DNA from: Candidatus Bipolaricaulota bacterium
Lineage (GTDB): Bacteria; Bipolaricaulota; Bipolaricaulia; M55B111
DNA length: 24,202 nucleotides
Direction of reading: 5' to 3'
NCBI GenBank assembly: GCA_018334615.1
Contig: JAGXLP010000006.1
Location: 1 to 24,202, forward strand
Below are positions 7,796-15,972 of this stretch, one piece after another (the stretch's first letter is position 1; each line of letters opens with the position of its first letter). The notes below the pieces were generated by a model. That model did not search any database and was not told the DNA's origin. It saw only the letters and a list, made by a program, of their open reading frames with translations. The translations under genes and the position numbers were made by a program.

Positions 7796-8599
7796 ATGAA
7801 GAAAACGTTTCCCGTTGGTCTGACGAAGACGAAGAGGAGAAAGGTAAATGCAAGGTTTGAGGGTTCTCATCCTAACCCTGATGAACAGTATATTATCGAA
7901 AAGAATAAAGTAAGAGAGCTTGGGATTATCTTACCCCAGAATAGAAAGGGTGGAGCTGAGGGAGGTTGGCAGGGAGTTAGAAGAGCAACCGATCACGATC
8001 TTCTGCAGGCTGAACTGAATCAGGAGGAGGCAGAAAAGGCTGTACCTATTACGCAAGAGCTTGCGGATAAACGGTCCTTACCGATGAATATAATCGGGGG
8101 CGAGTATTCTTTTCAGAGATCTCAACTCAAATTTTACTTTAAGGCACCTCACAGGGTTGATTTCCGAGGATTGGTCAAAACTTTAGCTCATAAATTTTCA
8201 ACGAGAATCGAACTGGAGCAGGTTGGGCCCAGAGAAGCTGCCTCTATTCTCGGAGGCCAGGGCCGATGCGGACAGGAGCTTTGTTGCTGTCGCTTCCTGT
8301 ATGACCCGGGCCCCGTGCCTATGGAGCTTGCTGAGAAGCAGGGAATTTCGGTATCGCCGGATAGAATTACTGGAGTCTGCGGACGGCTGATGTGTTGTCT
8401 ACAGTATGAACTTGATAATTACGTTGCCATGTTAGAAGAGATGCCGGACGAGGGGAGCAAAGTTAGGTGCCCCGCTGGCAAAGGGAAAGTGGTGAAGCGG
8501 AACGTTCAGAAGGAAACACTAAGAGTTAGGGTGGATGAAGAGGAAATTAAAGAGTTCGATTGGAAAGATATCGAGGTAATTAAAAAAGAAGATTCTTAA
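7796..8599 (+). CDS. ricT: PSP1-domain protein YaaT/RicT
   Basis: The 267-residue protein has a PSP1 C-terminal domain with Cys-rich stretches CGQELCCCRFL and CGRLMCC (Cys at about 158, 163-165, 195, 200-201). In Bacillus subtilis the homologue RicT (YaaT) joins RicA and RicF in an iron-sulfur complex that affects RNase Y processing and development. The N-terminal 80 residues are basic and look less conserved. A TTG start at 7778 is possible, but the ATG at 7796 has GGGGGAG about nine bases ahead and is preferred. It follows holB with a short gap and faces hflX, from which only 16 bp separate it. Confidence 0.88.
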   Translation: MKKTFPVGLTKTKRRKVNARFEGSHPNPDEQYIIEKNKVRELGIILPQNRKGGAEGGWQGVRRATDHDLLQAELNQEEAEKAVPITQELADKRSLPMNIIGGEYSFQRSQLKFYFKAPHRVDFRGLVKTLAHKFSTRIELEQVGPREAASILGGQGRCGQELCCCRFLYDPGPVPMELAEKQGISVSPDRITGVCGRLMCCLQYELDNYVAMLEEMPDEGSKVRCPAGKGKVVKRNVQKETLRVRVDEEEIKEFDWKDIEVIKKEDS

Positions 8600-8615
8600 G
8601 GTTTGGCTTCTACTT

Positions 8616-9971
8616 CTACTGGACCTCTTCCAGTTCTCCGTCCGTTAGCTTTGAACGCAGTTCCATTAGAAGGTGTTGTTCGAGCCGGCCTTCCAGGTAT
8701 ATCTTGTCCCCCTTGTATTCCTCCGTTAATACCTCCCCGTTTTCGTGGAACCAGTCAAGTAATTTCGCTTTGGAATAAGGTAGACCCAGGGAAACTCTTT
8801 TTATTTCGTCACCTAAATTTTCAGCAATTAATTTCTTCAGGGTTTCGATGTTTTCGCCCTTACTGGCGGAAATGGGTACCGAGTCCTTTATCTGGTTGCT
8901 AGCTTTTTCCTCTTCCTGGTGGTTCTCGAGGAGATCTATCTTATTGAGTACGTTTATCATTGGCGGTCTCGTGTCCTCCTTTTCGAAAATCTCCTCGTTT
9001 AGAATCTTGTTGACCGTCTTCCATCTTGCGTTCAGCTTTTCTTGAGTAATGTCCATCACGTTTAACAAAAGGTCGGCCGTTCTGGCTGATTTAAGGGTAG
9101 ATTGAAAGGCGGGAATAAGCTGGTGGGGTAACTTGCGAATTAACCCTACAGTATCAGTTAACAGGACCTTTCGTTTATCCGGAAGTTCCAACTTCCTGGT
9201 GAGCGGATCCAGAGTTGCAAATAGCTTGTCTTCCTCGAAGCCGTCCGAACCGGTAAGCCTATTCAGTAAGGTTGTCTTTCCCGTATTTGTATAGCCGATG
9301 AGTGCTACGATTGGCGTGGGGCTCTGTAACCTCCTTTTTCTTCGGACATCTAGCTCCTTGTCCGCTTCTTTCAATTTTTCTCGAATCGTATCGATCCTTC
9401 GCTGGACCTTTTCTCTATCTCTGGCTAGCCTTGTCTGACCGGGTCCTCTTGTACCAATACCTCCGGCCTGTCGCTCCAGCGATTCACCCCAACCTCTCAA
9501 TCTGGGTAAAAGGTACTCGTATTGAGCGAGTTCAACCTGTAGCTTTGCTTCTTTGGTCTGGGCGCGTCCGGCAAATATATCCATTATCAATTGGGTTCTA
9601 TCGACTACCTTCGTTACCAGTTTTTCTTCAAGGTTTCTCAATTGAGCAGGCCTGAGTTCGTCGTTGAAAATAACTACCTCAATATTTAGCTCTTTTACCA
9701 GATTCCTTATTTCGTCGGCCTTACCGGAGCCGATAAAAAACGACGAATCCGGCTTACCTCTTGTTTGGATTATTTTCCTCTGAACCCGAATACCAGCAGT
9801 TTCGGACAGGGATTCCAGCTCCTTCATCGATTCACCGGTGGACCATAGCTGGTCCTGATCCTGGTCATACCCCGGGAAATCCACCCCGACTAAAATACCT
9901 CTTTCCTTTGCTTTGACCCTCGCCCTTTTACCGACTCTATCTTCGATCAAATTTGAGTCGTTATTTGCCAT
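8616..9971 (-). CDS. hflX: GTPase HflX
   Basis: This is a ribosome-associated GTPase that, in studied bacteria, splits stalled or hibernating 70S ribosomes under stress. The 451 residues hold the HflX N-terminal domain with the GxGxRGPGQT helix region near 170-180, then the G domain: G1 GYTNTGKT (226-233), G3 DTVG (273-276) and G4 NKID (343-346). A C-terminal tail of about 60 residues with LPYSKAKLLDWFHENG follows. The ATG lies 2 nt after the murA stop with GAGAGGG upstream, so it is the third gene of the rho-murA-hflX unit. Confidence 0.95.
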   Translation of the reverse strand: MANNDSNLIEDRVGKRARVKAKERGILVGVDFPGYDQDQDQLWSTGESMKELESLSETAGIRVQRKIIQTRGKPDSSFFIGSGKADEIRNLVKELNIEVVIFNDELRPAQLRNLEEKLVTKVVDRTQLIMDIFAGRAQTKEAKLQVELAQYEYLLPRLRGWGESLERQAGGIGTRGPGQTRLARDREKVQRRIDTIREKLKEADKELDVRRKRRLQSPTPIVALIGYTNTGKTTLLNRLTGSDGFEEDKLFATLDPLTRKLELPDKRKVLLTDTVGLIRKLPHQLIPAFQSTLKSARTADLLLNVMDITQEKLNARWKTVNKILNEEIFEKEDTRPPMINVLNKIDLLENHQEEEKASNQIKDSVPISASKGENIETLKKLIAENLGDEIKRVSLGLPYSKAKLLDWFHENGEVLTEEYKGDKIYLEGRLEQHLLMELRSKLTDGELEEVQ

Positions 9972-9973
9972 AT

Positions 9974-11224
9974 TTATTTAACCCTCTCAACGTCCGCTCC
10001 GAGTGTTCTTAGGTTTTCGACCAGTTTGCTGTAACCCCGATCCAGGTGACCGAGACCCGAAACTACCGTCTCTCCTTTTGCTGCCAGCCCTCCAATCACT
10101 AGCGCCGCTCCGGCACGTATGTCCGTTGCTTCTACTTCCGTTCCTCTTAGAGTTTTTTTACCGTTGATGAAAACTGTGCTGGAATTAGTAACGGAAATAT
10201 CCGCCCCCATTTTACTGAGCTCCGGCACGTGTCCAAACCGACTGTCAAAAACAGTCTCCTTTACCACGCTTTTACCTTTTGCAAGGGTTAGTAGGGCCGT
10301 AATGGGGGCCTGTAGATCCGTTGGAAAGCCAGGAAAGGGAAGCGTTATAATTTCTAAGTTGTCCGGCCTTTGGTCTCTTTTTACCTTAATGGTATTATCT
10401 ACTTCTTTTACAGTAATTCCTGCTTTTTTAAGTTTTAGACTGAGAGGTTTAAGCGATGAGGTATCTACGTCAGTTACTTCTACATTTCCGTTCGTAGCGG
10501 TACCGGCGATCATATAAGTTCCGGCTGCTATCCTATCGGGAAGTACCCCGTAGGTGGTTTTGCCGAGTTCGTTAACCCCGGTAACTTTTATAATCGAGCC
10601 ATTCATGTTAATGTCCGCTCCAAGGGATGTTAAAAACGAAACCAAATCGCGAATTTCTGGCTCCTGTGCGCCGTTATATATTGTAGTGGTTCCTCTGGCC
10701 ACAACCGCTGCCATAATTAACTGTTCTGTTGCACCGACGGAGGGATAATTCAGGAAGACGTCATTTCCGATTATTCCATCCGTTTTGGCGAAGATTCTCC
10801 CGTCCTCATGTTTTATCTTCACGCCAAGCTTTTTCAATCCCTCAAGGTGAAGGTCTACCGGCCTAGTTCCAATATTACAGCCACCGGGGAGAGGTACTAT
10901 TGCCTCTCCCGTTCTTCCGACAAGTGGGGCAAGAACCAGAAAAGAAGCCCTCATCTTCCTCACAAGATCTACCGGAGCTTTATTTGACGTGACGGGACCG
11001 GTTATTTGTAGGGAGTTGGAATTAGTGGTTATGTCTTTCCCAAGTTTCCGAACCATGCTCAACATAGTCTGGACGTCCTTTAACTCGGGGACGTTTGTCA
11101 ATTTAACCGGCTTATCCGTTAATAATGTAGAGGCCAATAATGGAAGGGCGGAGTTCTTTGCTCCGGGGATCTTTACTTTCCCCTGTAGGGGATTTCCCCC
11201 CTGGATAATTAGTTTTTCACTCAT
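9974..11224 (-). CDS. murA: UDP-N-acetylglucosamine 1-carboxyvinyltransferase MurA
   Basis: First committed step of peptidoglycan synthesis: enolpyruvyl transfer from phosphoenolpyruvate to UDP-GlcNAc in the cytoplasm. The 416 residues match the family length. K22/N24 in GAKNSALP and the active-site loop GGCNIGTRPVDLH with catalytic C116 are present; the Cys is the fosfomycin target and is not replaced by Asp. The ATG directly follows the rho stop (TAA then ATG) with no strong ribosome site, so translation is likely coupled to rho. No second MurA copy is in the window. Confidence 0.97.
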   Translation of the reverse strand: MSEKLIIQGGNPLQGKVKIPGAKNSALPLLASTLLTDKPVKLTNVPELKDVQTMLSMVRKLGKDITTNSNSLQITGPVTSNKAPVDLVRKMRASFLVLAPLVGRTGEAIVPLPGGCNIGTRPVDLHLEGLKKLGVKIKHEDGRIFAKTDGIIGNDVFLNYPSVGATEQLIMAAVVARGTTTIYNGAQEPEIRDLVSFLTSLGADINMNGSIIKVTGVNELGKTTYGVLPDRIAAGTYMIAGTATNGNVEVTDVDTSSLKPLSLKLKKAGITVKEVDNTIKVKRDQRPDNLEIITLPFPGFPTDLQAPITALLTLAKGKSVVKETVFDSRFGHVPELSKMGADISVTNSSTVFINGKKTLRGTEVEATDIRAGAALVIGGLAAKGETVVSGLGHLDRGYSKLVENLRTLGADVERVK

Positions 11225-12472
11225 TTATCCGTTTTGCATCAATTCTAGAAATTGGTCGTTGTCCTGGGTGGACTCGATTTTCCCTTTGATGAACTCCAGT
11301 GCCTGTTGGTTATCATCCATTTCGCTTATCATCTTTCTAAGAATTCTTAACTTATTCAGCTTTGATTCATCAAGCAGGAGTTCTTCTTTTCTTGTCCCTG
11401 TCTGTTCCATGTCGATAGCCGGGTAGATTCTGCGATTTGCCAGCTGTCTATCGAGGCCAAGCTCCATGTTGCCCGTTCCTTTGAATTCCTCGAAAACCAC
11501 CTGGTCTAACTTGCTGCCGGTTTCTACCAGGGCGGTCCCGATGATGGTGAGGCTTCCGCCCTCCTCGATATTTCTGGCAGCGCCAAAGAATTCCTTCGGT
11601 TTATATAACGCTGCGGGATCTATTCCTCCCGAGAGCAGTTTCCCGCTATGATCGACGGATAAGTTGTAAGCCCGGGCAAGTCGAGTAATTGAATCCATCA
11701 GTATAACTACGTCTTTCTTGGATTCGACTAATCTCTTGGCGTTGTCCGTCACGAGCTCGGCAACTTCCGTATGGTGTTTTGGTTCCTGGTCAAATGTTGC
11801 TGCGACCACCTTGCCCATGTTGATTGAACGGCGGATATCGGTAACTTCCTCCGGACGTTCATCTATCAGTAGTATAATTAGTTCTACCTCGGGATGGTTA
11901 ACGGCTAGACCGTTTGCGATCTTTTTTAGTAAAGTAGTCTTTCCTGCTTTAGGCGGTGATACAATTAGTCCCCTTTGCCCTTTTCCAATTGGAGCAAATA
12001 GATCTATGATCCTTGTTGAAATATCATTTGGATCGTGCTCGAGTTTTAACCTCTGTGAAGGATGGAGGGGAGTTAGGTATTGGAATTCTGTTCGGTCTCT
12101 TAGATCATCGGGAGGGGAATCGTTTATTGCGATTACCCGAAGTAAAGCCTTGTAATGTTCGTCGTTTTTCGGGGGTCTTGTTTGTCCCAGGACTTTGTCT
12201 CCATTCTTAAGCCCGAAACGCTTAATTTGTGACGGGGAGACATAGATGTCGTTTTTACCGGGGAGAAACGTTTTGTCCCGGAGAAATCCGTAACCGTCAG
12301 GCAGAATTCCCAAAATTCCCTCTGAGAATCCCTGTCCCTGATCCTTAGCTTCAGCTTCTAAGATGGAATATATTAGCTCTTCCTTTTTCTTCGAGTTTAC
12401 TTCTACCTCGTAATCATCAGCTATTGATTTTAACTCATCCAAATTTTTTTCTTGAAGTTCTTTAAGTTCCAA
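11225..12472 (-). CDS. rho: Transcription termination factor Rho
   Basis: This hexameric RNA helicase ends transcription at Rho-dependent sites. The 415 residues comprise a short Rho N-terminal helical domain (1-45), a cold-shock-like RNA-binding domain with GILGILPDGYGFLR (53-65), and the RecA-like motor with P-loop PPKAGKTT (173-180), LLIDERPEEVTDI and MDSITRLARAYN. There is no long insertion. The start is TTG at 12472, with GAGGTGA 5 nt ahead. It leads the rho-murA-hflX unit. T-tracted hairpin terminators are scarce in this window, which fits a cell that relies on Rho, though that is only inference. Confidence 0.97.
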   Translation of the reverse strand: MELKELQEKNLDELKSIADDYEVEVNSKKKEELIYSILEAEAKDQGQGFSEGILGILPDGYGFLRDKTFLPGKNDIYVSPSQIKRFGLKNGDKVLGQTRPPKNDEHYKALLRVIAINDSPPDDLRDRTEFQYLTPLHPSQRLKLEHDPNDISTRIIDLFAPIGKGQRGLIVSPPKAGKTTLLKKIANGLAVNHPEVELIILLIDERPEEVTDIRRSINMGKVVAATFDQEPKHHTEVAELVTDNAKRLVESKKDVVILMDSITRLARAYNLSVDHSGKLLSGGIDPAALYKPKEFFGAARNIEEGGSLTIIGTALVETGSKLDQVVFEEFKGTGNMELGLDRQLANRRIYPAIDMEQTGTRKEELLLDESKLNKLRILRKMISEMDDNQQALEFIKGKIESTQDNDQFLELMQNG

Positions 12473-12694
12473 TTAGCTCACCTCGAAAGTTTGTAAAAAT
12501 GAACTTTCCATGCCTTTTGGGAGAAGCCGTGAGTGTGAGAATAACGTCTACCTCTCCGGCCCTTGAATTACCAACGTACGTCTCCGGTTTCCACCATTTA
12601 GAGAATTTAAAGATCAATGTGCTGGAAGGGATTGTTTCTCACAAATCTAGCCACTCCAATTTTACTTATATTTTACCAACACTTGCCAGGAAAA

Positions 12695-12714
12695 CCCCGC
12701 AGCTTACTGTAGGA
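12695..12714. repeat. REP-like hairpin, decayed copy
   Basis: CCCCGCAGCTTACTGTAGGA matches the hairpin at 32-51 at 15 of 20 positions, and all five changes are transitions. The next bases, TGAATTGGCTG, match the first copy's TAATTGACTG with one gap. The stem is partly broken (a C-A mismatch and a G-T pair), so this copy seems to be drifting. Confidence 0.45.
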
Positions 12715-12807
12715 TGAATTGGCTGGGCGTTGGTCCAGCAGTCAATTGAATGATGCTGGTCAATCATCTTTCTTCAAGTCTATCTTTGTATCCAAATATC
12801 TTTCTAC

Positions 12808-12833
12808 AAGCCCTGTCCTTTGGGGCAGGGCTT
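12808..12833. repeat. Strong hairpin, 11 bp stem
   Basis: AAGCCCTGTCC and GGGCAGGGCTT pair around a TTTG loop with one G-T pair. Read on the + strand, it resembles the stem with a CCTTTGG loop often found at ends of IS200/IS605 elements, but no transposase or TnpB remains are recognised. A role as a stop for rho-upstream transcription is possible, though the T tract after it is only three bases. Confidence 0.5.
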
Positions 12834-12899
12834 TAACCCGTACATCTGGCCGTTTTTTAGCTGTGATCTCGTCCCCCACTCGTACTCAAGTAATCTTCC

Positions 12900-12957
12900 C
12901 GTGTGACCCCTGCAAGCCAACCAATTTCCTTCAGTATCACTTTGCCTGGGTCACATG
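12900..12957. repeat. Imperfect 10 bp inverted repeat
   Basis: CGTGTGACCC (12900-12909) can pair with GGGTCACATG (12948-12957), one G-T pair, and the inner GCAA/TTGC adds a second short stem. A third arm, GGGTGAC at about 12960, could pair in an alternative way with GTCAC. Function unknown. Confidence 0.4.
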
Positions 12958-13162
12958 ATTGGGTGACTGACCTGCTAAATTTCATTACAGTCATCAAACC
13001 ATAAAGTAAGATAAAATAACATGAGGGATTCGGGACGACGAATAGGTTGATTTTACATCCGAATTATAGATGAAGCGGTTGGCATTTTCAATAGAAGCCA
13101 TGGAAAGGTAAAAATTATCTCGTTCAGCTATAATTGAATCAGAAAAGGGGTGCGAATAAAAC

Positions 13163-13813
13163 TCATTGGTTAGGTCTGGTTGGGGTAAAAGTGGTTTTAA
13201 TAATATTACCGTACATTTTTAACCTGGACTTCATTCCTTCGACAAAACCTCGTTTCTCTTCCTTCATTACGTGAGTGACGCCGGTAAGTTTTACCTTGGT
13301 GGTGGATAAGTTTTCTTTTAGTGAGAGTTTGGTTAAAGCCATTTCAACTCCAAATTCCTCTGCAGTTGTCTTGTCCAATTTCTCCCAGAGGTTTTTCGAT
13401 AGTACCCGTTGACCCGAAAGATGTGGACTTATTTTCTGGGAGATGTCGGTATTGAGCCTTCCCTTATGGAACACCCCAATGACCATATCCCAGCCCCCTT
13501 CTTTATAGGTGCTGGCCATCTTATCAACGTGATGAGATTTAAGGCCCATCAGGTCAGCATCAATAAACATTAAAATCTCATGAGATGCTTCTTCTATCCC
13601 TCTGGCCAGTGCGTTGGCTTTTCCAGTATTTTTCTGGAGCTGCAGTAACTGTGTTTCTGCTCCGTTCCGATTGACCATTTCTGCAGTGTCGTCGGTAGAA
13701 CCATCATCGACAACTATCAACTCGCCGAGGTGATTGGCATTGTTCAATGCCTCCAGGACGGAACCTATTCGCTTCCCTTCGTTGTATGCCGGTATTATTG
13801 CTGAAAGTTCCAT
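13163..13813 (-). CDS. Family 2 glycosyltransferase
   Basis: This soluble GT-A fold glycosyltransferase has 216 residues. VDDGSTDDT (35-43) and the metal-binding DAD at 85-87 are in place, followed by MVIGVF, the LSGQR segment and EFGVEMALT. The last three are shared with a group of Bacillota GT2 proteins and recall glucosyl-3-phosphoglycerate synthases. It has no membrane segment, so it is not a polytopic glycan synthase. The donor and acceptor are unknown. GAGGAG lies 5 nt ahead of the ATG. It follows proS with 45 nt between them and is probably on the same transcript. Confidence 0.85.
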   Translation of the reverse strand: MELSAIIPAYNEGKRIGSVLEALNNANHLGELIVVDDGSTDDTAEMVNRNGAETQLLQLQKNTGKANALARGIEEASHEILMFIDADLMGLKSHHVDKMASTYKEGGWDMVIGVFHKGRLNTDISQKISPHLSGQRVLSKNLWEKLDKTTAEEFGVEMALTKLSLKENLSTTKVKLTGVTHVMKEEKRGFVEGMKSRLKMYGNIIKTTFTPTRPNQ

Positions 13814-13858
13814 TTTTACTCCTCGAAAACTGGAAATCGGACCATTTGAATCTATATG

Positions 13859-15601
13859 TTAAACTGGAGTATTTGTTCCTGCTTCAGGTTTTGAAATAGC
13901 TTGTTCCAGTTCGTCCAGTATAGTTTCAGTCTTCCCGGAATCGATACCTATTTCGCTTTTTTCTCCCGTACGGGTTTCTACCTCGATAATCCCTTCGTCC
14001 AGGCCCCTGGGCCCAATAATTATTTTTACCGGAATCCCAATTAAATCGGCGTCGTTAAACTTGACTCCGGGTGAAGAACTTCTATCATCGAGCAATACAT
14101 CGTACCCTCTCTTATTCAGTCCTTTGTATAGCTTGTTTCCCAGCTTGCGTGTTTTGCTGACATCGGCATCTAAAACTATGAGTGCCATGGAGAATGGAGT
14201 GACTGAGTTTGTCCACTTTATTCCCTGGTTATCGTAATTTTGCTGAATTATAGCTGGAACCAGCCTGCTGATACCGATTCCGTAACAGCCCATTATATAT
14301 GAGTTTAATTCTCCCTGTTGGTCTTGATATTTCCCTTCCAGGCTGTCTGAATACTTTTTGCCAAGTTGAAACAACTGACCTACTTCTATGCTTCTGTGAA
14401 AGTCCAGTTTGGTTCCGCAGTTATGGCAACGGTCCCCTCGTTTGACTTTCCTTAGATTAATAAACTTTGCGTTGGGAATATCCTTCTCCCAGTTAACGTT
14501 TTTTAAGTGATAGCCAGTCTTATTAGCACCTACAGTAAAGTTTGTGAGTGATTTGATATCTAAATCTGCGTAGATCGGGATGTCTAATCCTACCGGACCG
14601 ATAGAACCAAAATCTGCTCCAGTGATTTCTTTGATTTCCGACTCGGTTGATACCATTTCTACCTTCGGTGTTCCTAAATGGTTTATTAACTTCATTTCTT
14701 CTAGATCGTCATCTCCGCCTACTAACGCTGCTACTAATCCCTCATCCGTCCGGTAAATGAAAGTTTTTACGATTTTCCAGCTGGGGATATCCAGGTAGTT
14801 CGACACGGCATCGATGGTTTCTTTACCCGGAGTAGCAACTTCCTTAGTTTTTTTCAGGTCCGTTTTTTCTTCATTGGATGAAGTCTGGTATTTGGCTATC
14901 TCGACGTTGGAAGCGTAATCACATTTACTGCAAACTACTATTTCTTCCGCACCTTCGTCTGCTAGAGCCATAAATTCCTGGGAATAACCGCCCCCCATAA
15001 GCCCACTGGGAGCTTCGACCGCTACCCAATCAAGTCCGAGTCTGTCAAATACCCTCCCGTAGGCATCATACATATCCTGATAGGTCTCATCTAGGCTTTC
15101 CTGCGAGGTGTGAAAACTGTAGGCATCCTTCATCAGAAATTCCCGGGATCGCATTACGCCATGACGTGGTCTGATTTCGTCCCGGAATTTGTCGTTTATT
15201 TGATATAGAGTCAAAGGCAGGTCCTTATATGAATTTAACTCGTTCCGGACTAAATCCGTGATGATCTCCTCGTGGGTAGGCCCAAGGGCGAACAGGTTTT
15301 CCTTACGATCCGAGAGCTTGAACATTTCCGGACCGAAGTCCCCCCAGCGGCCGCTTTCCTGCCATAGTTTGGCCGGTTGAATAATCGGTAGCTTTATTTC
15401 CTGTGCGCCTGCGCGATTCATTTCCTCGCGTACGATTTCTTCAACTTTCTTTAATACCTTGAATCCGAGAGGCAGGTAGCTGTATACCCCTGCCGTGACT
15501 TTGCGAATCATGCCCGCTTTTAGCATTAGTTTATGACTTTCTAACTCCGCGTCAGTCGGTGTTTCTTTTAAGGTAGGAAGGTAATATTTGCTCAGTTTCA
15601 T
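13859..15601 (-). CDS. proS: Prolyl-tRNA synthetase, bacterial type
   Basis: It charges tRNA-Pro with proline and, through its inserted editing domain, removes mischarged alanine. The 580 residues match the bacterial type: class II core with RHGVMRSREFLMKDAYSFH, an inserted YbaK-like editing domain at about 240-390, motif 3 region with GCYGIGISRL, then the anticodon-binding domain. Two Cys pairs (CSKC and CHNC) flank the insertion. GAGGAG lies ahead of the ATG. A 371 bp leader with strong RNA structure and a terminator-like hairpin precedes it, suggesting control by attenuation. A T-box was looked for and no convincing one found. Confidence 0.96.
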   Translation of the reverse strand: MKLSKYYLPTLKETPTDAELESHKLMLKAGMIRKVTAGVYSYLPLGFKVLKKVEEIVREEMNRAGAQEIKLPIIQPAKLWQESGRWGDFGPEMFKLSDRKENLFALGPTHEEIITDLVRNELNSYKDLPLTLYQINDKFRDEIRPRHGVMRSREFLMKDAYSFHTSQESLDETYQDMYDAYGRVFDRLGLDWVAVEAPSGLMGGGYSQEFMALADEGAEEIVVCSKCDYASNVEIAKYQTSSNEEKTDLKKTKEVATPGKETIDAVSNYLDIPSWKIVKTFIYRTDEGLVAALVGGDDDLEEMKLINHLGTPKVEMVSTESEIKEITGADFGSIGPVGLDIPIYADLDIKSLTNFTVGANKTGYHLKNVNWEKDIPNAKFINLRKVKRGDRCHNCGTKLDFHRSIEVGQLFQLGKKYSDSLEGKYQDQQGELNSYIMGCYGIGISRLVPAIIQQNYDNQGIKWTNSVTPFSMALIVLDADVSKTRKLGNKLYKGLNKRGYDVLLDDRSSSPGVKFNDADLIGIPVKIIIGPRGLDEGIIEVETRTGEKSEIGIDSGKTETILDELEQAISKPEAGTNTPV

Positions 15602-15655
15602 TGAAATAATCTCCTCAGTTTTTCTAAACTTAAGACGTGCGATTTCCTCTGCACC

Positions 15656-15690
15656 AAAAAAACGTCTAAGTCAGATTACAAGACTTATAC
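15656..15690 (-). terminator. Intrinsic terminator or attenuator upstream of proS
   Basis: On the - strand GTATAAGTC and GACTTAGAC can form nine pairs with one A-G mismatch around a 9 nt loop. One G then precedes seven T (complement of 15656-15662). It sits 55 nt before the proS ATG and after the structured domain, in the place where a riboswitch expression platform would be. It may instead simply end the upstream kinase-CBS transcript. Confidence 0.6.
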
Positions 15691-15773
15691 ACTTTAGTTC
15701 AATAAAGTTTATCCCTTCATCCAGTGAGTGATGACAAACTTGTCTAACCAAGCTTCTTCTTCGAGACTTTCTA

Positions 15774-15896
15774 CCAGCACTCAGATGAGTTACGGTACTT
15801 GGCTCGAATACTTTTAAGTATTCAAATAATAGTCTATTTCAGCTGTTTAACGGAGGCGTTCTTTTCCCCAGGTAGCTTTCCTCATCTGAGTGCTGG
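15774..15896 (-). ncRNA. Candidate structured RNA: 16 bp closing stem with four-way junction
   Basis: Arms 15881-15896 and 15774-15789 are a perfect 16 bp inverted repeat (CCAGCACTCAGATGAG). Inside, read on the - strand, are a second stem (15868-15874 with 15796-15802, one C-A mismatch) and three local hairpins: 15849-15860 (AACG/CGTT), 15824-15839 (AAATAG/TTATTT) and 15806-15823 (GAATACTT/AAGTATTC). The last two abut and could stack. I do not recognise a known riboswitch or 6S/SRP RNA core. A small inverted-repeat element (MITE) is the main alternative, but no target duplication is seen. The strand is assigned only because proS and the following terminator lie on the - strand. Confidence 0.5.
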
Positions 15897-15972
15897 ACCA
15901 ACCCTTGTCAGAGAAATAAATTTTGCAAATAAACTTACTTTTCAAGTGGGTGAAAAACCGCTCAATTTTGGT

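Larger units (their letters stand above)
12473..13162. other. 690 bp gene-free stretch with several palindromes
   Basis: Frames of 60-80 codons occur but have no ribosome sites or recognisable products. The stretch holds a decayed repeat copy (12695-12714), a short hairpin CCAGCA/TGCTGG (12735-12759), a strong hairpin (12808-12833) and a longer imperfect inverted repeat (12900-12957). The 5' leader and promoter of rho must also lie here, but I could not pick a convincing promoter. The mix of palindromes and no genes looks like a site of old mobile-element insertions or an unrecognised RNA gene. Confidence 0.5.
15602..15972. other. 371 bp leader region between the CBS gene and proS
   Basis: No gene is supported. 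On the - strand, 5' to 3', it holds the 123 nt structured domain (15896-15774), a small GACA/TGTC hairpin, a candidate promoter TTGAAC-16-TGTAAT, a terminator-like hairpin with T7 (15690-15656), a purine-rich region and the proS ribosome site. The same strand carries the CBS gene upstream, so this could be its 3' end, the proS leader, or both. Confidence 0.6.

Noticed and set aside
12729..12740. 12-mer GTTGGTCCAGCA shared with the - strand at 15891-15902
   Set aside because: Dozens of shared 12-mers are expected by chance in a 24 kb window, and similarity fades at once beyond it.
12765..12890. - strand frame VRVGDEITAKKRPDVRV and following residues, ending at TGA
   Set aside because: It looks protein-like for about 40 codons but has a stop just upstream, no start with ribosome site, and includes the hairpin. 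I could not tie it to a TnpB end or to ribosomal protein L31.
12499..12958. Two + strand frames of 72 and 79 codons
   Set aside because: They have no ribosome sites and no recognisable product, and the second reads through the strong hairpin at 12808-12833.
15892..15905. - strand AGGGTTGGTCCAGC, similar to a T-box motif
   Set aside because: It has an extra base relative to the T-box consensus and lies about 200 nt before the terminator, not next to it; no specifier stem could be assigned.
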